Below are positions 10,947 to 22,582 of a stretch of 64,000 nt of DNA, piece after piece. Under the pieces are notes generated by a model. That model was not told the origin of the DNA. It made no database searches and saw only the letters and a program-made list of their open reading frames with translations. How positions within the stretch are numbered: position 1 is the first letter of the stretch; every line of letters starts with the position of its first letter. The position numbers were made by a program, and so were the translations under genes. The stretch comes from Gnetum montanum (Eukaryota > Streptophyta > Gnetopsida > Gnetales > Gnetaceae). The stretch spans positions 502,789 to 566,788 of the forward strand of contig MNCI01025357.1 in assembly GCA_015680685.1 (NCBI GenBank), written 5' to 3'.

Positions 10947-12346
10947 CTAATCCTCCAATTGTGTAAAACAAACTTTCTGTGCAATTCTAGTTTGGATATG
11001 TTTAGCATCTAAAATATTTTTGTATCTTTGCACAGAGAAAGGAGGATGAATCTTTAAAAAATCAATGGTCTTGACTCTAGATAATGCAACAAATGTTAGA
11101 CCCATAACTTCTCTTGAACCAATATCAATAGAAGCCTTATCTAGTGTCATTCCTTGAGATTTATGAATATTCATGGCCCATGCCAATCGTAACGATATTT
11201 GACGAGATGCTCCTTGGACCACAGGTATAATTGGCACATGATGAGGATTGCCATTATCAAATGCACATCCAATGTAGAAGTCAAAATCAACAATAACATA
11301 TGATAGTAATGCAGGTGGCTGTTTACCTTGATGATACATAATACTGTGAATTTTTCCAAGTGCACCATTCACCAATCCTACTTTTGGCCAAAGGTTAATG
11401 ATGAGCATTACCCTTGCACCTTCACATATAAGCAAAGATCACTCTATATCATCACTGTCATTATCTAAGATTCTAAATCTATGAGGATCTCTATCTGCTA
11501 CACACAATGCAATAGGTCTCTGCATTGTTTGCAACATCTTCTTATTTTGTGAATGAACTTTATCCTTTCTATCATATAAGTGCGTTGATTCTTCAAAACC
11601 ATATAATCCACTTGAAGTTGATTCATGTAGCCAATAAATTATAATCTTCATCATGGCTTTTTCCTTCTCTGATATGCATCAATACTTCCCTGAATCTTTG
11701 TTCTTGAGGATCATTTCCAGAATGACGAAAAACTACATCTAAAATAACAAATGTATCAAATGATTCCCAAACCCCTATAATATCTGGGTTTTTGGATACA
11801 TAAGGCACAACATCAAGCAAAGGAGGAAGCTGACCCAAATCACCTATCAATATAAATGATCTTCCTCCAAAAACTTCATTGTGATGTTTTAGAAAAATTT
11901 CTCTTAGTCATCTATCAATGCTTTGTAATAATCTTCCTCCCACAAAACTCATTCAATCAATTATTATGTCTTACCTATGATAGTCGATGTTGCATACTTA
12001 TCTTTGCAAATGAAGAGAGTTCTTTGTAGGCACCTATTCCAATGTTCAAACTAGAATGAATGGTTCTTGCATTAATGTTAAATGTTGCAGCTCCTATGGG
12101 TGCCATTACAAGTAAAGCATTATGTTTTTCACTGTAGTATTTCATGAAAGCATTACGAAGTGTGCCTATGAGAAATGACTTTCCCGTACCAGCTATTCCT
12201 TGGATAATCATTCTTAAAGGGGAAACAACTTCATCTATTGACTGTGAAAACATCATGTGGCCTGCAATTTTATTGTAGCACTTCTTTTGCTTTACACATA
12301 GCTTATCAGAATCATAGGCACTATAGTCACGATCAATAACAATCAT
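10947..12346 (-). pseudogene. Helitron PIF1-type DNA helicase domain
   Basis: The Walker A motif GIAGTGKSFLIGTL is encoded around 12170-12199, followed by APIGAATFNINARTIHS. GDLGQLPPL (near 11825-11850) is the motif with the downstream Gln. The C-terminal motif AMNIHKSQGMTLDKASID and GLTFVALSRVKTID (11060-11180) complete a superfamily 1 PIF1 helicase. It would unwind DNA during rolling-circle transposition. The frame is broken near 11435, 11650 and 11850-11975. The end (10947) is the stop after FTQLED. Confidence 0.9.
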
Positions 12347-12960
12347 CGACCAAGATGATTTATTGTTGGCAATAAAACTTGTAGCAAATTTTGCAACATC
12401 CTTTCTTGGATATTGTAACGTCTAGTTATGTATTCTATCAACATCTTGTAGCCCAAGCATCTCCACTTCTGTTCTCTGAAAATGACTTGTTGATAAGAGA
12501 TGATGGTTGAGGATTTCAAAATCATATTTCTCATGATCTTGTACCTGGGGAGTTACATCTACAAATTGTCTTTCTTCATCCAAAGCTTGTTGAAATTCTT
12601 CTTTAGTATTAATCTCTGATGCTACATACAGATGTTGAATAAACAACCACTTCATTTCAATATCCTCATCATTAGAACCAAGATCTCGCTTCACATCTCT
12701 AAATGGATAATGTAACAACAACATAGCCCAATAGTATCCAATACATTTTTGTTCTCCTTGCTTTGATGGGATGAAAAACTTGGGATCTAACAATAGCATC
12801 TGGCTCTGGGTGACATAAATTCCAATTTGGATTGGACTTATAATTTATGTTGCAATTGTACTCTTTAAAAGCCTACAGCAATGAGACACCCTCCATCGAA
12901 AGCGAACATTTCTGATACATATTAATAAAATCTATGTAGTTTTCAACTTCATCGGTTTCA
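12347..12960 (-). pseudogene. Helitron RepHel linker between Rep and helicase
   Basis: The frame at 12422-12799 reads LLDPKFFIPSKQGEQKCIGYY and YPFRDVKRDLGSNDEDIE, a region that in intact Helitron proteins lies between the helicase-like N-terminal domain and PIF1. No catalytic motif is recognised. A frame change separates it from both sides. Confidence 0.7.
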
Positions 12961-14450
12961 TCTAAATTAATTTGAACTTTTTTGTACACTTGTTGAAAAA
13001 CATTGTGTGCGGAAAACACAACTACAATTTACCGAAGGAAGCTCATACAACATGTGACAGACCTCCATAACACCAATGTCTCTATCTACAGCAGCATGCA
13101 TCATGAGCCTTCTATAGATTGATAGAGCATCTTCATGNACAGCATGCATCATGAGCCTTCTATAGATTGATAGAGCATCTTCATGAGGATCCCTTGACTC
13201 AGAAATTTGCAATAACATGTCATGAAAAGATTGTGATTTCTTCTTTGTTTTAGCTACATATTTTGTAATATATTTTATGACAACATATTGTGACATTATT
13301 GGCTGAAAATATGTATTTGCCCTCCATGTCTAAAGCATCATTCTATTATGAACATTAAGCCTTGAATCATTTCTTCGAGGAACATAAGTAATCTCATTAT
13401 TATTTTCTAGATTTCTCTGAAGAGTTGATTCTAAATATAATGACCAAGTAACATTGTACCTAGAATTGAAAAATACAAAATTTGAATATCTATATAATTT
13501 TTTCCCATGATAAATTAAATTTTACTTGCTAATAAAAATGAATGCAACGGTGAGGAAATAGTAATGATACAACATTTTGATTAGAAAGTGGCACCTGCAA
13601 ACTTCTTTGCCATTACATTTTTGTAAGCATGCACCGGGTTTGCATACACTATGTCTTTGAACAGCATTAAGCAAATCAGCATAATCAGTTTCCAAATCCA
13701 TACATTGTAGTTGTTTAGCAGTCAACTCACATGGATGACGTAACATATTTACACGTAAAGCCTAAGTGAGAAGACAAATTGAAAGAAGTAACAATGGAGA
13801 AATTAATATCTCTATATTCTAAGTAATATCAGCAAAAAAAACTTTGTGTAAAGAATAGAAAAGATAAATGAGAACTTACATTATTTGGATGTCCATTTAT
13901 TGTAAATCTTGGATTCCATGCATTGTAATTGAATCAAAAAATTCCTTTGCCCTACGCATGATGTGAGGATCATTATGGTTGAGCTCATCTACATTTGAAG
14001 CAACTTGTATCCATAGAAAACCATGCACATGTGGAGATTCGCGATGTTACCACTCATATCATGTCCAATAGTCAATAACATAGAACTCATTCATCAAAAC
14101 TATTTTAAGAAAGGTAATGTGACAATGATGCATGAACTCTGCAACTATATGTAGATTTTCTATGATATTACTTTGTCTCCAATGTTTGAGTTCAGATGAG
14201 TTCTTAGGTGGATCTCCTTCCATCAGATTATGCAACTCAGGCCAATAGAGATCTGTTGCACTTAGAGTAAAAAAGATAGTAGGTGTTCCTAATTGATTCA
14301 CCATGTTAGTTAGCTTTGCTTTACATTTTCTCCAATAAGATGGTGTACCAAAAATGGATGTACCATATCGCATTAAATTATCAACAATGACATGTGATGG
14401 AGTATTATTCAATTGTTCTCATAGTCCTGCAATAGTTATGGGTGCATCAA
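12961..14450 (-). pseudogene. Helitron helicase-like/Rep domain
   Basis: GTPTIFFTLSATDLYWPELH (near 14235-14290) opens the conserved Helitron domain. YEW*HRESPHVHGFLWIQ at about 14005-14060 carries the HxH metal-binding motif of rolling-circle Rep proteins (His codons inside 14022-14033). HPCELTAKQL and LLNAVQRHSVCKPGACLQKC (13590-13745) form the Cys-rich block, and YVVIKYITKYVAKTKKKS (13235-13290) the block with the expected catalytic Tyr region. The protein would nick and join the element ends. Stops and the assembly duplication at 13092-13185 break it. Confidence 0.87.
13092..13185. other. Assembly junction: 46 bp direct duplication around a single N
   Basis: Bases 13092-13137 recur at 13140-13185, with the N at 13138. 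In translation it duplicates ALSIYRRLMMHA in the Rep domain, something not expected of the family. One copy is very probably artificial. Confidence 0.9.
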
Positions 14451-15650
14451 AAATATTTTTTTAAAAAAATATAGTGGTAGATTCCATTGCCTGTCTCCTT
14501 CTAATGATATTATAGATATAATACCTACAAATAAATGACATATCGTTGCTTAAATGTCATAAAAAACATTATGAATAATGATAATAACAAACAAATAGAG
14601 AATTAATATTTACCTGAATTGCTTGTAACGTCCAAATCTAACATCTTTGTAGCAAATAAGATGTTTTTCATATTCATGCAATTTTACATCTTTAGCTCTA
14701 CACTCAAGAAATCACATTTTCCTTCAGGAAAAAGACTTGGAAATGCCATTGTAAACAACCCCATCATGTTAAACTCATTAATAGGAGAATCAGACATGGA
14801 AGGCCACTGAGCAACATCTGAATCCTACAATGATGGATTATGCATCCATGCTTTTATCCAATCAATTTCCTTTCTTACAATTCCAACACGTTGTGCAATT
14901 GATGATGTGTGACTAATAATGTTTTTATCATCTATCTGAAGCAAAGGACCTTGAAATTGTAATCTCATTTCTCCATCCTTTTCTAACAATGGAATATAAG
15001 GAATGCTATGGAAGATGTTAACATCACTGGTATTAGCAAAATCATCTAATGCATGCATATCAATCTCAACATATCGATCTCGACATCTCGATAGTATGGA
15101 TCATTTGCCTTCTTAAAAATCAAAGTTTCATAAACCTGTCTCTTGTTGATAATGAAATTATACTCAGTGCCCATTTGATCTACTCTTCTCAATATCAAAA
15201 AAGGGATGTCTTTAATTCTAAGAGGAAGTCTTTTAGTAATCTATGTGACATCCTGAGCAAAGCTAATTGTGTGACCTTTATACTTGAACTGTCCACCAAA
15301 TGCATGTATAACTTGTAAAATGGGTTGATTTTTGCAGTTAACATTTCTTTAACCTTAGTCAAACAACTTAGGATAGGTGGTTGAATACCGGGATCCATGT
15401 TATTTTCAACAAAAAATCATTTGATTTTACAACCAAAATTGTCAAGAATATTATGTTTCTTTTCTTTAATGCACCTATTGCATGTGGGTCCTCTACTTCT
15501 AGTTGAATCTAATAATATGCTACGAAACATTTCGTTGCATACATTGCAAGAATGTGGATTTGTAAAACTTTTAACTATAGTATTAAAATTAAGTATTGCT
15601 TGAGCAATTTCTATACTTGCCTTTTGCAATCTTGGGAAAGACTAAATAGG
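14451..15650 (-). pseudogene. Helitron protein N-terminal region with zinc motif
   Basis: CNVCNEMF and CNRCIKEKKHN (15455-15550) make a C2-C2 pair spaced like the N-terminal zinc region of Helitron proteins. MDPGIQPPILSCLTKVKEML and INPFYKLYMHLV follow (15275-15398), matching the usual LT..EEMLIA block. A decayed segment with FHSIPYIPLLEKDGEMRLQF (about 14950-15020) and unassigned DNA lead on to the Rep domain. This part probably contacts DNA or RNA; the role is inferred from position. Confidence 0.75.
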
Positions 15651-16677
15651 TTTTGAAGAAGGCATTTTCATTGTTGGTGCACTGACAACATCTATAGCTT
15701 CATTTATTTGATGAAATGAATTTTCTTTTTGTCAACATTGCCTCTTTCAGTGCTCACTCTCACTATAATGTAGTTGCTCTTGATCTTCTTGCAATTGTTG
15801 TTCTTCTTCATGTGTGATTTCTAGAATAGATGTTGCTTGATTATCAAGCACAGATGCATTTCTAATGTCATACAAAAAATGTTTCAAAACTTAAACTAAA
15901 AATTGAATTAAACTATTTACCAACTTGAGTATGGGCAAACACCAATCTGCATTTCTTCTTGATTATTTACATTATTGGTATTAATAATGTGGATCATTGC
16001 ATTGGATGAATTTCCAAGTGATGAGAGGGGATTTGAAGTTGACGTAACCTAAAAAAATATATGCAATATAAGTATGTAAATACAATGAGAATATTTCCCT
16101 ATGATAAATATTTGCTTTGAAATATTAAAAAATGCATAAATTACATACTCCTAAATTTCATAGAATTAGTTCTCGTTCTCATTCACATCGTTTTGCTTCT
16201 TGTTTTCGAAATCGTATTTTTTACTCTACAGTCATCAATTCTGGATTTTTAGTTTCTATAATCCATGATTGTCCTCTTCTTCAGCCATGCCCACATGCAT
16301 GCCCACTGCCATGACCTCCATAAATTGTATTATTTGTTGCAGTAGATGATTGTTGTTATTGATCTTGAAGAGAGTGTTCTTTGCCTTCTCTATTAAGATA
16401 AATACCAGTAGGATCTATGTTGCTGAAAATGCATAGATTCCAATATTGCACCTCTTAATCTTGTAAGACAATGCCCAAGTTCGATATTTATAAATACTGT
16501 ACCACACCAAAACCATCATCACCGTCACCATGATCGTAATCGTCACCATTTTTATTAATAATAAATATTCATTATTACTGTAATCATAACTGTCACCGTT
16601 TATAATTATAATAACTATTTAATATTACCCATCATTTATAATAATAAATATTCATTGGTTACCCATGTCGGGGCTTA
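15651..16677. other. Helitron 5' flank and simple-sequence DNA
   Basis: No coding frame is recognised. 16490-16670 is a run of CATCACC/GTCACC and ATAATAATAA words, an imperfect microsatellite. The Helitron 5' terminus (TC on the minus strand) must lie in this stretch, but I cannot point to it. Confidence 0.5.
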
Positions 16678-17495
16678 CATGTGAGGAAATACAAAGAAAC
16701 AAATGGGAAGCCTAGGGTCAGGGGCATCAATTGAATAAAGATTCAACTCCCCTGCAATGACTCTTTGGCTTCCCTGCACATGGTGCATGTACATGAGAGA
16801 ATACAAAAAGATGAATGGGAAGCCTAGGGATCGAGGGCATCAATTGAATAGAGATTCAACTCCCCTGTAGTGACTCTTTGGCTCCCCTGCACATGGTGCA
16901 TGCGCGTGAGGAAATATGAAGAGACGAATGAGAAGCCCAAGGGTCAGTGGGCATCAATTGAATAGAGATTTAGCTCCCTTGTAGTGACTCTATGGTTCCC
17001 CTGCACATGTGCATGGGCATGAGGAAACACAAAAAGACAAATGGGGAGCCCAAGGATTAAGGGGCGTCAATCGAATAGAGATTTAGCTCCCTTGCAATGA
17101 CTCTTTGATTTTTTGACTTTTCAGATTTGGCTCCCCTGCAATCGAATAAAGATTCAACTCCCTTGCAATGACTCTTTGACTTCCCTACACATGGTGCATG
17201 CACATGAGAGAATATGAAAAGATAAATGGGGAGCCAGGGGTCGAGGGCATCAATTAAATAGAGATTCAGCTCCCTTGCAATGACTCTTTGGCTCCCCTGC
17301 ATGTGGTGCATGCACATGAGGAAATACGAAGAGACAAATGGAGAGCCCAAGGGTCGAGGGGCATCAATCGAATAGAGATTTAGCTCCCTTGCAGTGACTC
17401 TTTAGCTTTTTGATTTTTCAGATTTGGCTTCCCTATAGTGGCTCTTTGGCTCCCCTACATGTGGTGCGTTACATGGAGGGCGAAAAATCCACTCC
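16678..17495. repeat. Tandem repeat array, unit about 113 bp
   Basis: Units carry GAGGAAATAC, AGACAAATGGGGAGCC, GGGCATCAATTGAATAGAG, TTCAACTCCCCTGCAATGAC and a CACATGGTGCATG landmark. The landmark recurs near 16779, 16892, 17005, 17188 and 17298, so the basic period is about 113 bp; two units are rearranged with an inserted CTTTTTGATTTTTCAGATTTG segment (17105-17130, 17405-17425). About seven units are present, diverged from each other. The long open frame across 17057-17350 is a by-product of the array. Confidence 0.85.
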
Positions 17496-18120
17496 CCCTT
17501 CCCTCCTATCCTATGAGAATATGGAGGGCAACAAATCCATCCCCCTCATTTTTTGGGGGGTTCAAACATTCCCCTTAGGTTGCTTAAGTACCTTTTACAT
17601 CAACTTGAACTAGGATCTTAAAAACAAAAGTTTCAATCTATAAAAAGATAAATTTTGAATTTTAATTTATAAAAATTTAAATTTTAACTTTTTATAAAAA
17701 TAATTATAAATTCAAAAGTAGCTTGTTATTAGCTTTTTATAAAAACAATGAGTATTATTACAGTGGTAAGACATAAAATTCTAATTTGACTATATATATC
17801 TTAAGGGTTAAAAAAAAATTTAGGTTCTAAAGTAAATATTGTTTAAAAATATTTTGTGTATAACTCTTTGATCATAATGGCATGGTATGATAGCTAAGCC
17901 CCAAGTGATTGCTATGCAGCAGGAATTTAGCCTAGTGGTATAGGTCTTGGCTTAATAACTCCAGGTTATAAACTAATAAAAAACAATCTTTTAAAGGTAA
18001 CTACAAAAGTAGAAATTATCTTTTGTAGAATTTAATTTTCTACATGAATAACTCCCTCCCTTTCAAAACTATAAAATGTTCTTTAGAAAAAAAGAAACAA
18101 AATATAAATAAATAAAAAGA
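17496..18120. other. AT-rich gap without recognised features
   Basis: Dominated by A and T runs. I see no family-like coding frame, no terminal repeats and no RNA gene. Confidence 0.5.
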
Positions 18121-18780
18121 GTTTTAGTGGTTTACGTTCATCGCAAAATCGGACAGTCTTCGCTAACTTCTGCTTTTTCTTGCGATCGTCGTACAATTAC
18201 AGAATACATGGACGCTATAACCCCAGAAAGCACACTGCTTCCAATGGCCATGGAAACACGCGCAGGACTGGGTATCCCAGAACCAGCAAAAGAATTTCAA
18301 CTTGCATAACTGCTATTGGGGATTAAAGCCTGACATGCTCAATTGCTGGATTGCCTTCTGTCATGCTTATTATACCGTCAGACCCATATTCTCTATGGCT
18401 GCTTTAAGCAGAGACGACGAAACGAGTTCTAGTTTTAACCATATTTTGTTATTCCTAAATGCATAACTGGACAGATTGGACAGAGAGAAATAGGATTGCT
18501 TAAGCAGAGCCCGTATATGACTCTGCAAGCTCTTACAGAATATTGCTACAATGTCAGCATTGCTGAATTGGCAAACAGTCTGCAACTTGGCAATTTATGC
18601 TTGCAAAAAATGCAGAGACGTAATGAACTACTTTGAATTGAATAATTATGATCGTGTTATACTACTCAACATTTTGTTATACTACTCTGGAACATCACGG
18701 AAACGCAACGTGGAACATGAGTTGCAAGTCAAAACATTTTGTTATACTACTCTGGGTGATCAACGTTCATGGTATTAACA
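18121..18780. other. Unassigned island with higher GC than its flanks
   Basis: This stretch has a more balanced base composition than both neighbours and supports several modest frames on both strands, for example 18127-18309 (+) and 18370-18585 (-). On the minus strand one reads SFAGSGIPSPARVSMAIGSS (18235-18295), interrupted by stops further on. I do not recognise a protein. It may be a captured or decayed host gene fragment. Short direct copies of TTTTGTTATACTACTC sit at 18672 and 18739. Confidence 0.35.
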
Positions 18781-19422
18781 TTACACTATTTGGTAACTGT
18801 TGTTGCCAACATCACTCATGCTAACATCACCCATGCTAGGCATGGGGCCATGACTTATTGGTTTAATCACCATGGTATGGTTTCATGATTTGAATAAGGG
18901 TGCTTTCAATGAAAGGTACCATGCAACCTTTAAATTATTGTCATCTATCAACAAAACTCCCTCTCCTCATAACAATGACCCTATTTTTGTTTTCAGGTAT
19001 TAATCCTCCTCTTTATCCTAAAATGATGGCCCCTAACTATATTTTTCTTAACTTCTACTTAAAGCATTATTATATGTACAAAAGAAAATGCAAACAACAT
19101 TTAAGGGGGTTGTTATAAGAAGGTACATGTCACCAACATGAAAAAAAACTTTTATAGAACTTAATTAGAATTTGTGTGACATTTTATCGAGTGAAATCAA
19201 ACCCATAACTTAACCTTTCTAAATCAAACATTTAGATTTGGCACTAGCCCTGATTTTCTTAAATTTATATAACCTTAGGATTCTATGTACCCACACAAAA
19301 CCCTTATGCCAAATATTTCTAAATTTAGATTTATATTCTATACAAGAGAGACACTCCTCTTAGCATTGTAGAAATTGTTAGGACATATGAAATAACATTT
19401 AACATCTCTAGGAAATTGCAAG

Positions 19423-19750
19423 GTGAAGTTTGTTAATTTTCAAAGGGTTTTGATATCTCAGAGTCCTAATATATCTTCCTCTCAGTCCTTGAAGTTGACT
19501 TTCACTTTCAAGAGCATATCAACGAAAGATATGGAGGGTGCATATTATCCTTACTTGGATAAACAACTTGAAGATATGTTGGATGAAAAATTAAAAACAA
19601 GAGTTGAAGCTGAAAATTTGGATTCAAACATAATAACAGACATTATTGAAAATATCAATGCCCCATCAAATAAGGAGCCAGCTAGCATGGCAGCGGGCAT
19701 TTTGTGGAAGACATGGACATGGTGGAGAACATGGGTGATGCAGGTGTTGA
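19423..19750 (+). CDS. Hypothetical short ORF, acidic
   Basis: The frame is open for 129 codons and reads DMEGAYYPYLDKQLEDMLDE in its middle; its last 30 residues come from the adjoining repeat and a poly-A run. I recognise no domain. It could be a decayed gag-like piece, because it is followed by the same stem-bearing repeat that borders E5. Coding status is doubtful. Confidence 0.25.
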
Positions 19751-19754
19751 TGTG

Positions 19755-20037
19755 TAAATTTTGGATGCACCAATACCCGCAAAAAAAAACAAAAAAAAAA
19801 AAACTCATTTGAGAAGACTATTACTTAGAATGCCTCTTGTATGGGTACAAAAACTTGGGAATAGTCTTAGTTGGAGAGGGCTATGTGATGTTCAAAAAAA
19901 TAATAAAGTAAATTAGAAAGTTGAGAGAATTTAAATTGAATAACTATCTTGAATTCCAAGACTTCAAAATATAGTAAGTAACTAGTAAATTTAAACTTTT
20001 TCTTGGTCTCCTGTTGTTGCTGCCAATTTGTCACTAT
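19755..20037 (+). repeat. Unclassified stem-bearing dispersed repeat, copy 2
   Basis: Collinear with 45045-45316 over the whole length (TTTTGGA.., AAACTCATTTGAG, ATGGGTACA, GGGCTATGTGA, TTGAATAACT, AGTAAGTAACTAGTAAATT, TTGTCACT). The inverted arms are AAGACTATT (19814-19822) and AATAGTCTT (19860-19868). Relative to the other copies, the outer G-C pair of the stem is A-T here, so both sides changed. Confidence 0.78.
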
Positions 20038-21107
20038 AAGTGGTGCCCATTGCTAGGCAGAAAAACCCCAACCATTGCAAGAATGTGTTGTCTTAGCTTT
20101 GTCCTACATTGTCTTTATCCTCCTCTTTATCCTAAAATGATGGCAATGTAAATGGTAGAGGAGAGATATATTGTGTCTAGTTCTTCATTGACACTCATAC
20201 CCAATGGCATTCTTTTGTTAATTGCTACTTTTGCTTTTGCTAAACTAATATGGCCAACTCTATTTTGTTTTTTAAACAAAAGGGATTCTACCAAACTAGC
20301 ATCTGTTTTAATTAACTAATTAATATTTTAATGCAAAAACATGGGTTTTATGGATTGATGCATAGCACCACCTTCCTAGAGCTTTCTTTTGCTTGGGTTG
20401 GTTGGCATCTATATGTTTGTTTATTTGCCAATTGTTGTAAAGCATCATCATGACTTAAGATTGTTAAAGAATAAATGTTTATTGGTAAAGATAGCAAACT
20501 TATAGGACTTTTTAATTTTCATGATATTCAAACATGGCCTTGTACCTAGCATGGGCGATGTTGGCCTCAACACTTAGCCCCAAAATTAGAAATTGCATGC
20601 AAGTGCAAGAAACAGCAAAAACCACAGAAATTTTAAAAGGAGATGCAAAAGATAGAGAATTGAAAATATCACAAAATAGAAAAATTAAAATTTAAAAGTA
20701 AACTACACTAATCTAAACATGATTAAAAATAACCATATAATAAAGAGAGAACTATAAGTGGACCACCCTTACCACACCATCTTATTTAATCAAAACCAAA
20801 ATATATAATCTTTATAAATCATAACTTTAATTACATAGATACATATATATAATTAAAGTATATAACTAAGATCACATTCCCAATATTTTCATAAGGTAAA
20901 AGTCAAAAGTATGAAAACTACTTAGAGCATGAGACTTATTCCAAACTTAATGAAGACGACAAGCTTATCTTAGATCATAGCTAGCCACAACTTTTAGATT
21001 TTTCCTTAGGACTATTTTCTTTTTTTGTTTTTGTTTTTTTATTTTTTTGGAATTTTGGGAAAATAGGTTCAAAAGGGGAAATGTAGGCTAGGGTGAGGAT
21101 TGGCACC
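20038..21107. other. Unassigned AT-rich region left of E3
   Basis: No coding frame with family resemblance. The last 30 bases (GGCTAGGGTGAGGATTGGC, 21078-21104) resemble 44582-44602 upstream of E5 gag (GGGGCTAAGGTAAGGATTGCC), which suggests that the DNA next to E3 derives from an E5-like element leader. Confidence 0.45.
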
Positions 21108-22051
21108 TAATGAGCGATGAAGTACCCCTATGCCCAACCATACAAATCACAAAGTGTTCATGTGCAATTCAGTTAAATTTCGTAGACTTTATTGTATCCA
21201 ATGCACTAGTCCTTTAGGAAGTGAATCTAGCCTTAAGCTCAATTGTTGTCTTCTCAGTTGCACTTGTGACATTTGTTGGTATGGTTAAGTGTAACTGAGG
21301 CATCTAATTTTTATCATTTTTATGTTTTATAGTTAGGTGTTTGAATGTAGATAAAAATAAATTTGATTAACTAATCTAAATTAACTAATTAACTAATCAT
21401 CTAACTAATCCTAACATAAGTATCCATTCCGACTTTTTGTACACGTCCTGAACCCATATATCCACTGCTGGGTGACCAAGCACTATGCTATTGGGTGTAC
21501 CAAGCAATAATGTTGTTGGGATTACCAAGCAAATATGTGTTACACTCAAAGCGGTCATACTTATGTGTATAATCTATCTTGCTTAATTGCCTCATTAATG
21601 TAATAACTGGAAAATATATAATAATTAATTGAAAGCATTTAATAAATAATTGGAAACATTAAATGCATAAATAAAATAGCTAATGTATTCAAGTGCTACA
21701 AGGTTTACCAGAAAGCTCATCTTTATTGCCGCACACATTGTCATGCTCAGGTACAACAATGCTTGAATAAAGATTCATGCACTCAATGACTCTTGCTACA
21801 GGCACTTGGGGGGAAAATTCTAACTTTCAAATGGAAAAAATGTAAAAGCTTTGCTACAACTACAATCTAATTATGCCATAAATGCAACTATAAGTGCGTA
21901 TTTATAGCCAACACATGATGCTATGTCAACGAGGCCTCATCAACGTATGGTAAGATGTGTCAACTAGGCCTTGTCGACACATGGTAAGATGCATCAACTA
22001 GGCTTCGTCGATGAGGCCTCATTGATGTAGCTAACTTAACATGACTCATCA
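21108..22051 (-). repeat. E3 3' LTR
   Basis: Collinear with 33276-34208: CCCTATGCCCAACCATA, TTATTGTAT.C, ATCCTAACATAAGTATCCATTC, GCTATGCTATTGG, AATAAAGAT and CACTCAATGACTC are shared. It ends ATGACTCATCA next to the PPT. A TATA box (TATTTATA on the plus strand, 21899-21906) lies next to the AGGCCT palindrome cluster (21930-22025). Its first base pair reads TAATGA instead of TGATGA. Length 944 bp. Confidence 0.88.
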
Positions 22052-22064
22052 TACCCCCAAGACT
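22052..22064 (-). promoter_or_regulatory. Polypurine tract of E3
   Basis: TACCCCCAAGACT on the plus strand is AGTCTTGGGGGTA on the coding strand, directly before the LTR. The following DNA (GAATGAAAACTCGTCC) is conserved next to the PPT of E6b and E8. Confidence 0.82.
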
Positions 22065-22582
22065 GAATGAAAACTCGTCCTTGAGTTCTATTACAAAATT
22101 AGAAAAGTATGGGATTATTGACTAACTTTTCTTCACACAAAACAAACTAACTAACTTGACAAAAAATGGACTATACGGATCAACTTATTACAAAAAATGA
22201 AGTTGTTTAGAACAAAAAATTGAACACCATGATTCAACTCTTCAAAATCAGACAACATATTCCTTGATGGTGTGAAGCTTGTTGGAGAAAATCAAATGGT
22301 ACTAGGTAGTCGTGGTTTCTAAGGCTCTGAGGGACCTTCACTAGCTTCACACACTGGCAGTGGTTGAGGTGGCTATGGTTGTCCTATTGTTGTTGTAACT
22401 TTAGGTGAGATGCAGAAAGCATCTAGCAATGCTTTCATTTTTTCCTCCTTACTCTAGGGATCATGCACTATGAGCACATCTCAAGGACATGTGATTGTTG
22501 GAAACAACTCCTTTGCATTGATGAACCAAACAACAAATTATTTGCGTTTAATGTTGAATGCCTTGACTATGTTTTTCAACTC

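Larger units (their letters stand above)
10736..15650 (-). mobile_element. Autonomous-type Helitron, degraded
   Basis: On the minus strand the order is N-terminal zinc region, helicase-like/Rep domain with an HxH motif, then a PIF1-type helicase, which is the hallmark of the Helitron RepHel protein. Frames are interrupted at several points and one assembly duplication lies inside. I could not fix the TC...CTRR termini; the right end lies somewhere between 15650 and about 16500, the left end near 10495-10740. Confidence 0.88.
19003..20144. repeat. 28 bp exact direct repeat pair
   Basis: Bases 19003-19030 and 20117-20144 are identical (core CCTCCTCTTTATCCTAAAAT). The flanks differ. Such a pair 1.1 kb apart could be a remnant of a local duplication or of an insertion event. 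Nothing else links the two sites. Confidence 0.7.

Noticed and set aside
17057-17350. Open frame with internal repeats as a repeat protein
   Set aside because: It is produced by the 113 bp tandem array; the unit length is not a multiple of three and the other units are not open.
16678-17495. CRISPR-like array
   Set aside because: The units are long, diverged and directly adjacent, without unique spacers; this is plant DNA.
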